From: Coniella vitis
Lineage: Eukaryota; Ascomycota; Sordariomycetes; Diaporthales; Schizoparmaceae
Length of the DNA stretch: 64,000 nt
Reading direction: 5' to 3'
Assembly (NCBI GenBank): GCA_011317545.1
Contig: WUJK01000002.1
Location: 1,922,001-1,986,000, forward strand
Below the pieces are notes generated by a model. That model had not been told where the DNA came from, did no database searches, and saw only the letters and a program-made list of their open reading frames with translations. The position numbers were made by a program, and so were the translations under genes. Below, piece after piece: positions 37,387-49,000 of this stretch. The number at the start of each line of letters is the position of its first letter. Positions within the stretch are counted from its first letter, which is position 1.

Positions 37387-40300
37387 CTGGAATTCGTAGG
37401 GAAAGGCGCCAACGATTCAGAAAACAAAAAGTGCTGGCCCGCAGATGCAAGGGAAGGTGTTGGACGCGCTGGGAAAATACGTATACCGCAGCAGTAGCGA
37501 GCAATTTGTGTGACGATCAGACAAGATAATATGCACAGGAAGAAGAGGGGAGAAATGGAAAGAAAGAAAAGAAAACCATTACAGAATCGAATATCCTGTC
37601 AACAAGAGTCAAGCATGCAAATCAGGAGGACTCTCTGTCTTTATTCAAAACCTGAGCAAGCAGAGAGAGAAAAAAAAAAAAGAAGGAAAACGACTGCCAC
37701 AGAAGAAACAAGTGGTGCAGTAGCCGGAGAGACAAACCAAATAAATGGGGAATTTTTTTTCTCTTTTTCTTTTTCTCTCTTGGTGCGGACTTCTGTAGTG
37801 GACTAGCCGGAGAAACAAAACAAAGAATCTAAATAGGCAAATTGAGTGTGACTCTGGGGGAGAGAGAGAGGCTGATATTCAACGGCGACATGAACAGTGA
37901 AAAAGGTAGCCACCTCCCTCGGTTTGGCATCAACGGGCCTCGCAAGCACCGTTCGGCGATTCCCAATCCGATTAGGATCGCCACTAGGGTGTTGAGCTAC
38001 CTCATATGCATACTTAGGTAGGTGCCGGGGTATCCAAACGGGCTGACAAGGGCACTGCACAACTGCCGGGCACACTGTAGATTCAGCAAACTGCCCAGTG
38101 CAAAGTGCCTGGGTAGTGTATGCAGGTTATCTGATGATTTGCTGAAATCGTGTCATTCTGGTAGTTAGGTCTCTTCCGAGGTCCTCCTTCAGCTCAATTT
38201 TGTGCTAGTCCATGAACTTGTGTACCGGATGTACATAGTATCCCTAGGATTACAGAAGTGGACGCTAGGTGTTTAGGTACTTGAGTACATGGCATTCTTT
38301 CTCAACACTTCCTTCCTCGGACGGCCAGTCCAGTACCATAGTGCATAGTAGCACGTACATGACCCCTGCTAGCCTCCAGTGCTCTCTTTTCCTCCCTGAG
38401 GCCCGCTGCCCGCCCGCCCGCCGCTTGCTTCCACTTCCACCCAACGCGTCATCTGCCGCTAGCCAGGCCCTAGTTTCCAGCTTCGCACTGCCCACAGCCC
38501 GCTGCCCACTGCAGTATGGCCCCAATTCTAACCCTTTCCCACCCGCCATCCACACTCAGTAGTGCTAGGCTAGCTGGCTAGTAGCCATTGAGGACCTTCT
38601 CTTCGCGGATCAAGCGGGGCCCACCGCCTCGGGGCCAAGCCATGTGTTGCCACCGATCACACAAAGGAAAAAAAAAAAGGAAGGAACTGGAAAGAACAGC
38701 ACACGTTCTTTTGCAGACGTCACGTCACGCCCCTGTCATTTTTCAGACCATGCAGCTGCTTGCTGGCCCATGATGGACCGCGCTGCGTGACCTCGGTGTC
38801 CTTTTCCCACGCGCACATCCAGCCAGACGGACGGAGCTTGCATCCCCGAACAAGCACCAAACATGGTGCTGTCGCCTTGGCCACGTTCTGATTGGAGGCT
38901 CATCTGACTGTGACGGCCCTTTCTTTTGCGTCCATCGCACATACAAAAGTTTCGCGTCGTCGCCCTCGATGCCCTTCTTCCGCCGACCAAATCGGGACTG
39001 GGGCCAAGTTTTCAACCAACTCTTTTGCGGCCCTCTAGCACGACCAATGAGATGGAAAAGAATAGACAACTTTGGACTCTTGTGTGGGTGAGGGGGGCGT
39101 TGTGCAATTTCTTGGGGGACTCATCTTCCTCTTCTTTTTCTTCGTCTCCTTTCATCTCGTCCATCTCTTAAAAGAGCAGTTTGCATCCTTTTGCTTTTCT
39201 ATGCTGCACTACCTAGGTAGCCAATCAATACTTGCGCTCACACAACCCTCCTTCCTGTAGCCAAGGGGAACAGCGAGCAGAATTAGCAGACACATCTTGC
39301 AGGTAAGATATCGGATGCCTCGTCATCTTGCTGATGGCCAGTCATGCAATAGCGCCATTGTTCATTAGCTGCAGCGGCAGCGTGCGGGCTGCCAGAAGCA
39401 CACTACTGACTGATAGCGCTGAATTACAATAAGTGTCCTTGAAGGGCGAAACCTGCCGTAGACGTGTTCTCGATTCTCGCTCAGCTTTAGACCTGTCGAC
39501 AAGTTTCTACATATATATGTATATATATACCTTGAAACTATCGATCGCAAGCTGACAAGGTGATTGCGTCGGACTGGTATTTAAAAATGGTAGACCAAAG
39601 ATGCAATATTGAAAAGAAAAACCAATCACAGTAAAGCAAGAGAGGAAAGGGCGGGGAAAAGACCAAACTGAGCCATCAGTTGATCGGACTAGAGAAACAG
39701 GACCACCCCCCAGAGCCACGAGCCTCGGACAAGACTTTCCCACGCCAGCACTCTTTTCCCCTCCCTCCTTCTCTTCCGTTGTCGGGTACGGGGCCAGCCT
39801 CAGCCGATAACTAAGCTATTACCATAGACCTGCTGTTGTACTATAGTAGAAATAGTCAGCTGCTTAGTCAAGCAACTGGGCATCCTGTACCATAGTATCA
39901 GAGGGGGGGACTTGAAGAACAATAATACCAGGAACATTGCTTACTGCTGCCAAGAGAACACATGAGATCCATAACCGGAGTACTATGTATTTTGTATGCC
40001 GTTGGCTTATGTAGGGTACTTTTGCTACTCACGTGTGTACTTGACCAAGCAAGGATGAAGAAAGAAAGAAAAACCCTTCCCTGGCCACTGGGAAGAAAAA
40101 GACGGGAAAGCTTGGAGAAAAGATATCCGTACCCTGCCAGGACTCGATAACAATAAGCAAAGACACATGCAGTTATCACGCCACTTGAAAATGAAAATGA
40201 AAATCAAAGAAAAACCACAAAGACAAAAGAAGAGAAAGACAAGCCTTTCCTTGTATGGGAGGTAATGGTGTTTTTTCTTTCTGGTCATTTTTCAACGCTT

Positions 40301-41348
40301 GAAATCCATGTGAGTTACAGGAATGGTCACCGGGTCGCGAGTAGAACCGGTGACGCTTGGGAGAAGTTCAATGGTATCCACAATAACAATAACAATAACA
40401 ACAACAAAAGAAAAGAAAGGAAAGGCTGAAATCTGGTTGAAAATTTGAACGTCTACGGATTTTCTGTACAAGTCAATAAGAAGTGCAAGGTATCGAGACC
40501 CAAGCCAGCGTGGAAAACAGGGGTTCGAGGATAACATTGCAATGTCGTCTGAACTAACAGTATAGTGGATAAGGTTAGCGGAAAGACGCGTCCCGCAACA
40601 AAAAAGACTCTCTTTAGTGTCCTAGCTGTGGCACAGTAGTTGTGCTCAAAAGAAAAAAAAGAAAAAGAAAAAAAAAAAAGAAGAAAAAAAAGAAGAAAAA
40701 AGAGGGAAAAAATCGCTTTGCAGGGGAAAGAGTGAGTGGCGGACTGTCGTCCTCTGGACGTGCACAAGGATTTGCCCTCATTGCGTTGTACTAAGAGTTA
40801 CGGAAAACACATAAACAACCTTTGACAACATTTACGTTGAAGTTACCCTATTCACCCGTCCCAATGCCAAGTTCTACCCTTTCTTCTACCATTGATGCTA
40901 CCTAAACCAAAAAAAAAAGGGGGGGGGGTTGAAGACGTTGGTGCTTGCTTGCTTGCTTGCTTGCTTGCCTCCCTGTCCTCTGCCGCAAGTCCTGTGTCAC
41001 ATATCCACACATACACACGAGTGACCCCCCCAAAAAAACACCAAATAGGCGAACTGGTGTGTCCATGCCCGTGACTCGTCGAACAACAATACATATATAC
41101 TCATGGATCCCCATGAACACCATAGATAACAGTAACCTTTGATGTCTCCCGTCCATTGTTTGCTTTGTAATTGATTGTTTGCTTGCCCATCCGCACGGAT
41201 GCTTGCTTGCTTGCTTGTATACACGCATGCATACACCCTGCCCGTAAGGGCAAGGGAAAACAAAAGGACTGTTGACTGTTTGCGCGACGCAAAACCATGA
41301 CCGTCAACATAGTTTTCTCGGCTCATGGGAGGGCAGAGAGTAGGTCCC
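37387..41348. other. Intergenic region upstream of the TBC gene
   Basis: It should contain the TBC gene promoter on the left and the 3' UTR of the ankyrin/DIL gene on the right. It has purine-rich tracts (37660-37700, 40650-40710), a (TTGC)n microsatellite at 40942-40968 and a second at 41201-41217. TACATAGTA copies are at 38232 and 39981 (opposite orientation), and an ACCTAGGTA element is at about 39208. I saw no reliable coding frame. Confidence 0.55.
40942..40968. repeat. (TTGC)n microsatellite
   Basis: About six copies of the TTGC unit. The same unit recurs at about 41201-41217 and at about 15530-15548, so it is a favoured microsatellite of this genome segment. Confidence 0.85.
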
Positions 41349-44211
41349 CTAGACCTCTTCATTCTCCCAGTCCTTTTCAGCAAACAAGGGCCTCCTGCTG
41401 CTCGACCCATTGTTGACCTCCAGCTTGGCCAGGAACTCGGGCGGCACCGTGGGGATATACTTTCTCGCCCGCTCGCGGTTGACACCGCCAAAGCCCGCTC
41501 CAAAGCTCACGAGCATATCCGTGACAGAGGGTAGCACAAATGGCAGCATCAGTGCCGGGTCCATGAGCAGATTTTCAGGCGCATCTTCCTCGTCGTCCTC
41601 TTCCCCGAAAATGGGCGTCTGTGGTGGGTTACCACTGCTCCCGCCGTTGCGCACGGATGCGGCATCGCTTCGCTGGGGCGTGGCCGGCACAACACTGTCA
41701 GTGGACGCGCGCGTATTGCGCGGCGGTGATGAGATTGAAGACGCCGCCAGGCTCTTGCGGTTGTTCTTTTCCTTTTCTCTCCTCGCCTCGGTTTCTTTCT
41801 GTATGGCCACCAGGTAATTCATTGCGCTCTTGGGCAGACCTTTTTCGCCAACCTCGGCGCGGTAGTGGTTGGCAGCGTGGATCAGTTGCTGTGGCGTCAG
41901 AGTCTTGAGCTGCTGCAGTGTGTCGACCAGAGCCTCCAGGTCGTCGGGGGCCAACGAGGAGAAGCATTGCAGCCACTGGAGAAGCTGGATGACAGGCGCA
42001 AGGTGGCGTCTCGCGGCTTCAATAGTGTTTTCTCCGTGTGCCTGCATCTCGCCGTGCTCGTAGTGTTCTGGCTGCCTATTGTTTGTTCGCGCCCAGTCCT
42101 CAAGGACCGAAATGTTCATGCGTATCTGCATGGCTTTAGTCCGCGCCAAGTACTTGCGATTCGACATGATGCGGTTAAACAACTCTGCCCCAATCCAGTA
42201 GAGCAACTGTGCAACAATCTGCGCCGTAATCACCGAGTGTACATCATACAAGTCCAGTACAAAAAGCGTGGACGACAAGAGTGATGTGACGTTCCGTGGC
42301 GCAGGCTTGGCTCTCTGCTTGGGTGATGGCGGCCGGTACCGTCTCTCTGGAGGCTCCTCCTTGACCTTCTTCTTGGTCTTGAATATCTTCCACTCATTCT
42401 GGAACGTGATTCCCTCGAAGCCTGGAATGGTCTCATGATCGAGCATCGCCGGATCCAAGACCTTGTCGAGTCGTCGCTCGGCATCGCGTACGATGAGGAT
42501 GAATATCTCATTGATCAGCTCAGCCAGTTGCGCTTGGAAATTGACAGTCGCCTCCACAAGCTCTGCGTCTTTCTTAAGGTAGTGTAGCAAAAGAGTGGCA
42601 TTGGAGGCCCAGAATGCCAGTATTGTCATGTCCCACTGATGGTACTCGACGACATCATTGATTTTGTCCATAGCCATAATAAGCAGCTTGGCCAGCAAGT
42701 CAGAACTTGCGTGATAGTGTGCATATCTGGCACTCAGGAATATCATGTTTGCTGGCACTGGCTTCTGGCTCGCGGACCGTTGGGGTGTCATGTTGGTGAT
42801 TACAATGTCCAAAATGCGTTCGAGGTCGCTTTCTTGGAAAACAAACATTTGGTCATGAAGACACCTGCTCCAGTCGAATTCTTGTTGATCTTCCTCGTCA
42901 TCATCCACCGGCTGGACACCCGAATCAGCACAATAAGCGGCATCACCTAGATTAGAACAAGAAGAAGAAAGAGAACTCACCTCGGGCTGGTCGTCCATGC
43001 CCACATTCCCTAGATCCACCTCGAGGTCCCGGGCACTCTCCATCATCATGCGCCTTCTCAGCTCATTCTCCATCAGCTCCTCTTCGAAGCGATCCTGCGA
43101 GAAGCCGGGCTGGTAGAAGTCGTCATCGCCGACGCCGGCACTGCCAATATTGTAGCCATTGCTGTGCAGGTAAAAGGACATGTCGCTGTCTGGCGCAAGG
43201 AAGTCAGCGGCCGTCCGGCCGGACGACGTCTTGGCATCTTGAGACGCTCCATGGTCGAGGAGCAGTTTTGCAATCTGCTTATGCCGATTCGTCATGGCCC
43301 ACATAAGAGCACTCCATCGGTTCCGGTCCTGCTTATCAACGTCCACACCGGCTTTGATCAGCGCTTCCACAACCGCTTCGTGGCCCTGCCCATCACAATA
43401 TTAGCTGCAGTTCTGTCCTATGATGCCCCCCCCCCCCCAAAAGGCTTCTCTTTCCCCAATATTCTGCTCTTTCCTCTTCCTATCCTGTATGATGGAGGAA
43501 GTGGTGTGACGTACAAAGCAGCTGGCATATATAAGAGGCGGCGTGCCATCCTCATCCGGTGCATTCAAATCAACATACGGTCTCGCCTTGCCCGACAAGA
43601 TATTATTGACCTGCTCCACGTTGCCATTGCTAGCAGCAATGTTGAGAACTTTCTGCAGCATCTCCTTCTTTTCATCTTCAGACAGCTTCTCATTGGTCGC
43701 AATCGCCTCGTCGTCGTCGAGCCCCGAGGCAGACGAATGCGCCGCCTGTGCAGCTAGCATTTCCATGAGTCGCGTGTCGCTATCCGGTATGCCTCGCGTG
43801 ATGTCTTCATCATAGTTGTCTTCGAGAGACAGGTCGCTGAATTTGAGAGGCTTGGCTAGCACGGGGGATGTCAAGAATTGCGATTGTCCTATCACCAGGA
43901 GAAAGGCTCCATGCGTCAGTATGTTTGAAGAACAACAATCACCACCACCACCACCACCAGCAACAACAAAGAAAATTTTCCCCTTTCTTTTGTGCGGTCA
44001 AAAAAAGTGACACGCGCAATTGTATTTACACACCTTGCCATCCATCGTACATCTCCGTCTCGGGTACAGGCTCCCTCGGCATGCGCCTGTCATCTAGCGA
44101 CGTCGGTAGATCCGGAGGTAAGACCTTGGGTTTCTGGTCGGCCCCGACGCTGCCCAGGTCGCCGCCAAAGGGACTTTCAGCCCCGCCGTTCGGCAGCCCA
44201 ACAAAGTCCAT
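41349..44211 (-). CDS. Ankyrin-repeat and DIL (dilute) domain protein
   Basis: DIL domains form the cargo-binding tail of class V myosins; stand-alone fungal DIL proteins with ankyrin repeats are known, with roles in traffic or polarity inferred. Exons are 44211-44034, 43888-43515, 43385-42981 and 42911-41349, giving 839 residues. The introns are 145, 129 and 69 nt with donors GTGTGT, GTACGT and GTGAGT. Residues about 110-220 hold ankyrin repeats (NIAASNGNVEQVNNIL, DEDGTPPLIYAS, GHEAVVEALIKAG, KQIAKLLLDHGAS). A helical DIL region spans about residues 340-720, with FQESDLERILDIVITNM, WASNATLLLHYLKK and LYWIGAELFNRIM. An acidic linker (DDDEEDQQEF) separates them. An upstream in-frame ATG at 44301 would add 30 residues. 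I prefer 44211 because the extra part is low-complexity Ala. Confidence 0.88.
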
Positions 44212-46004
44212 TTTTCCCTTCCAAGTAGAAATCCGAGATCGAGCTGCTGCTGCTGCGCGCTCGCTGGCCGGCGGTAGGGCGCGAAACCCGAAAGGGGGCA
44301 AAGGGGGGGGGGGGAGGAAAGAGATTCCGCGTTTGAACTTCTAAGCCCCCTTCATTGGAATTTGTGCCTTCTTTCTTTTGATGCTCATCCAAGTATGTAT
44401 GTAATGCTTCTCTTCCCGTTGTATGCGTGTGCTGCTCTTCGAGTGACTTAGCCACACACACAAACATACACACACTCCTCTCTCTCTCTCTCTCTTCCTC
44501 TCTCTTTCTCGCTTTCGCTCTAGATGTAGTATATCGTGGTTGGGCTGTGTTATATTGGATCGTTTCGGCGGAATCTGGAGACGTGAGTGAAGTGGAGGAG
44601 AACAGAGGAGATCGTCGCTCAACGAGAATTGCTGAAGCATGAAGCCAGCAGGCGGGATCTGCCACCACACACATTCCACCCCCACAAACAACACCCCCTT
44701 TGGTTACTGCCGCCGCGACGGGGTGCACGGGCCAGCACCGCATAGTGACGTACGTGCGCAGGTGCGTCAAGTCGGTACTACTACGGGTATGGGGCAAGCA
44801 ATGCTGGCACTGAGCAGCGCTGTAGGGTGTCAGGGTGTGCTAAAACTCTAGTATTTGAAAACGCCACATTACTATGTATAGTGTCAAGGGTCGCTGGAGA
44901 ATGCACATTGTAGATGGCATAGCGGGGTAACCATGCCTGCCATGCTGCAAGCAGCAGCAGCAGCAGCAGCAGCACTGGGGCTGCAGGCTGCTACTTGCTT
45001 CAGGGGGTTGCGCGACTTTGACTAGGTACTTAGTACTGACATAGTACACCGTCTATTCGCGATGGAATTCATAGATGGCGTCGGTGAGGCCACCTCATAA
45101 GGTTTAGATATAGGAGGATCAGTTTGTATCTTGCTTCAAGCAAAAACATCATAGTGTATAGTAACCTTCTGTGATCATGCCCTGATTGGTAGATTACTTC
45201 CACTTTCAAGACCAACGGTTGTCTGAATTCTGCCAAACAATGCACATTCGCAATCCTGCTCCCCTTGACTGAAACTTGAGAACTCCGCTCAGCTACGACC
45301 CATTCACAGATACTGATAACGATCAACTCCTCTACGCGAGCTCTTATACTCATGCTCATAGCAACCACAGCGCAGGGGACGCATGATCCTTACTCTGTAA
45401 ATGCTCCTCAGTAATGCACGCTCATTATTGACATAGCCTTGTGCCAACAAACGCAACAATAGCAGCATCCTCGGACGAATGTCAAAACGCCATGCTGTGC
45501 AAAAAAGAAACCCATAAACATGACCGCGACCGTATGCTTCACCGCTATATAAGTAGGCATGTACACCGCTATAACTTAGTGGCACTCCCCGAGAACCTCA
45601 CCACCGAAAGAGCAAGAAATGGCATTGGTGGAAAACAACTCTTGTTTCTTTTGATGCAACGGAAACCATAATAAATATCTGCAACGGGAATCGTGTCTCA
45701 TGATCCGCACGCAAGTAAAAACACTTGAAAGGGGTATTGTCATCTGAGAGAGAGATTGGTCCAGGAATATGGTGCCGGAAACAACGAAAAACCCAAATTC
45801 AAAGCAAGGCACTTCTTCCGCGACAAATCACATCGAAAAGCATATCCATGTTTACCCTTTTTTTTCCTCCTTCTTTTGTGGCCTTGTACAGAAGTGACAG
45901 CGGCGTATCACACCTCCTTTTTGTCCTTCTTTTTTTGACGCTCCTGCATTTCCGATGTGTGCTGTGCTTTGTGACCTGTTGCTGAGGCTCGTCCCGAATT
46001 AGAA
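44212..46004. other. Intergenic region between two minus-strand genes
   Basis: It contains the promoter of the ankyrin/DIL gene on the left, including a CT-rich block at about 44475-44520, and the 3' end of the large kinase gene on the right. There is a (GCA)n microsatellite at 44951-44974 and one TACTATGTA at 44870. No credible ORF was seen. Confidence 0.55.
44951..44974. repeat. (GCA)n microsatellite
   Basis: Eight tandem GCA triplets in intergenic DNA with no open frame of gene quality around them. Confidence 0.85.
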
Positions 46005-49000
46005 TCACGCGTGCTCGTCCGGAGCTATTTCGCTGCTGTTTCTCCTGTGCAGAGGATTCTTCTTCTTGAGGACTGCCTTTCCTTTCTCTTTATCCTTGTC
46101 CTTCTCTTTACCTTTACTCTTGCCGCCTTCAGTGGATTCATTGCTGTCTTGACTCTTCGTCAACTTATTCCGGACCTTGCCGCTTCCCATCGCATTGTTA
46201 CCACTGGCGCTTACCAGGGAGGCAGCATCTGACGATTTGTTGTCATTAGAGGCACTGTAATTACCTTCCGAGTTTTCCCCTACGCCATCAGGCAACTTAT
46301 TGCCGGTTTGGTCACCATCCAGATTTGGGCTAGCTATGCTGACGGTACCGCCATTGACTTCGGCGGGCGACGTTGATGAGCGCGGTAGGGCCGGAGGGCT
46401 CGTACTAGAGTGAGAACCATGCTGGCTAATCACAGAAGCCTCACTAAATCTCCTCTCGACTGGCTGGATATAGGTTTCAAGCTTCTTTTTCAAGACGTCG
46501 GAACGAACAGGCTTTGCCAAGTACTGAAGAACCAAAATGTCAGCTTCATGGTCTTCAAACAGACGAGTTTGTGATATAAAGAAAATGGGTGGGGGCAGAA
46601 GGAAAAGAATCTCATCGGATACGTACATCGTTCATGCCAGCGGCTAGACACTTTTCTCGGTCACCTTGTATAGCGCTTGCTGTCATGGCTATGACTAGGA
46701 TCTTGCGCACCTCCTCGATTGGATCCCTGCGCAGCAGTCGAGTCGCATTGTATCCATCCATCACAGGCATCTGCACATCCATGAGAATGACGTGGTATGG
46801 CTTGCCCTCTTTGGCCCTCTGACGTAGGCCCTCCACGGCCTTCAAACCGTTGTCATAGGCATCAACCTGACTATAGCCCAGTCGTTGAACGTATTGGATG
46901 GCAATCTTTTGATTGATCGCGTTATCTTCGGCAATACACACTCGCAATTGATCCTTGGGGATCAGAGACAGATCGAGATATGGATTGGGCGAGGCTTCGC
47001 GGTTGGCATTGTCGGATGATCTCCGAGAAAAGCTCTCAGGAAGGGCGCGAGGATCACCGGCAATCACGTTGGGCTTCGCCTTGTCGAACGTAACAGTAAA
47101 CCAAGCCGTGGTTCCAACATTCTGCTGACTCTCAAGTTCAATCCTGCCCTTCATCATGGTCTCAATGAGCGACTTGCAAATTGACAGGCCCAGCCCGCTG
47201 CCGCCGTATTTCCGCGCGGTAGACGTATCGGCTTGGCTAAAGGGCTGGAAGAGTTTTGCCTTCTGTTCCGGCGAGATTCCAATACCGGTATCTTTGACCC
47301 AAAACGTTAACGTGGCCTTCTCACTCGTCTCAGAATCCAGACGAGCCCCGATAGTGACCGAACCGTCCTCGGTAAATTTGAGACTGTTCGATATTAGGTT
47401 CCCAAGAACCTGGTGCAGGCGGATTGGGTCTCCGTAGATGAGCATGGGTGGTAGGTCGATATCGCGAACAATGGAAACGTTCTGCCTCTTGGTCTTCTCC
47501 CGATTGCTATACACTTGAGCCCGAACGACCTCACGCACCATTTCCTCGGGATTGAAAGCAGTAATGTAGAGCTAAAATCTTTCGATTAGCTCATACTTGT
47601 TTCACGTGAGAAATTTGAGGTGGTTCACACTTACCTTCATCTTGTCTGCTTCCATCTTTGAAAAGTCCAAGATGTCGTTGATGACAGTAAGCAGTAAATC
47701 AGCAGAGACACGGATCGAATCTGCCATCTCTAATTGCTCCTTGGACAGATTGGAGTCCTTCAGAAGCTCCGAGTTGCCGATAACACCATTGAGAGGCGTG
47801 CTTCAGAATATTAGCGAGAAAAAAACTTAAGTCAGGGGAAAAAAAGCATTTGACGGGACCAAGGGGAATGTAGGAAGACGTACCGAAGCTCATGAGACAC
47901 GTTTGCCAGGAATATGCTCTTGGCCTTTGCGGCCTCTTCTGCTCGCTTCTCATTACGTCTTGCTTGGGCTTCTGCAGCTTTGGCCTTGATCTCGGCCTCC
48001 TGAGCCTTCAACAGTGCGCGCTTTTGTGCCTCAATCATGCTAGCATTCTCGCTCGACACCTTCTCGATCGCCTTCAGTGAAAGAGCATTGGAATAACTGA
48101 TGCCAATCTGGTTGACCAAGAGTTGTGTAACGGTGACGTTGCGATCTGTAAGCGAGCCGGGATTTCCTTCGAGGTACAGACATCCAAGCAGCGGACCAGT
48201 GCCATGGCTAATGGGATATGCGATGACAGCGCGACCAGCTGGGTTTTTTTGCAGCCACTGCTCGCTCACGCCAAAGCGTTCGTCGCTTATCACATCGGAG
48301 CTGAAGACGGCCTCTCTGAACCGTGTGCAGTAGAGTATGACATTTTCTGGCACCATGTGCTGAGACGAAATGAGAGGTACAGCAGGTGTGTGGGCCTGAG
48401 CTCCCTTCTCTGGATCTCCGCTTGCCGCCACGCACCACTGGTCCGAATCGTCGACGATGATAGCCGCTAGAGTCGCTGTGCCACCGCAAGTCTGGAGTAT
48501 TACATCGCACATAGTCTTGAGAAGCTCTTGGACCTCCAGAATGGACGAAATAACTTGCGACGACACCAGTATGGCATGAAGGTCGATCATATCAAGGGAA
48601 GGCAAGCCGGCACCAGCCTCGGGTGGGTGCATCGAGCCACGCCAGGCTCCTATCCTGCTTTCCTCGAGCTCGGCTATACCACTCAAAGCGGGCTGAGATG
48701 GCCCATCTGTGTCTCCATCAACGGCACGATACTGGATAGGGAGTGGATCACTTGCAAAATCTGTCTGCACCATAGCATCGGCAGTGCGCGGGTTTCGAGT
48801 AGGACCGTGTAGAAGCAGATGGTGATCCTCTTCGATGCGCTCCGCCAAGCCCGTGGCGCTCATTGCGCGAAACAGAGTAATGGCCTCCTTGAGAGAAGCC
48901 TTGGCCATCCTCCGGGAGCCTCTTCGGATAAATAGACCGGCCATGAGATAATTGCCAAGACCCTCTTCGAAGGTTGAGTTCTGTTCAGCGGCATGGTCCA

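Noticed and set aside
42947..42980. 34-nt intron GTGAGT...CTAATCTAG in the ankyrin/DIL gene
   Set aside because: It is shorter than the splicing minimum, and its removal would shift the frame. The 69-nt version keeps the frame.
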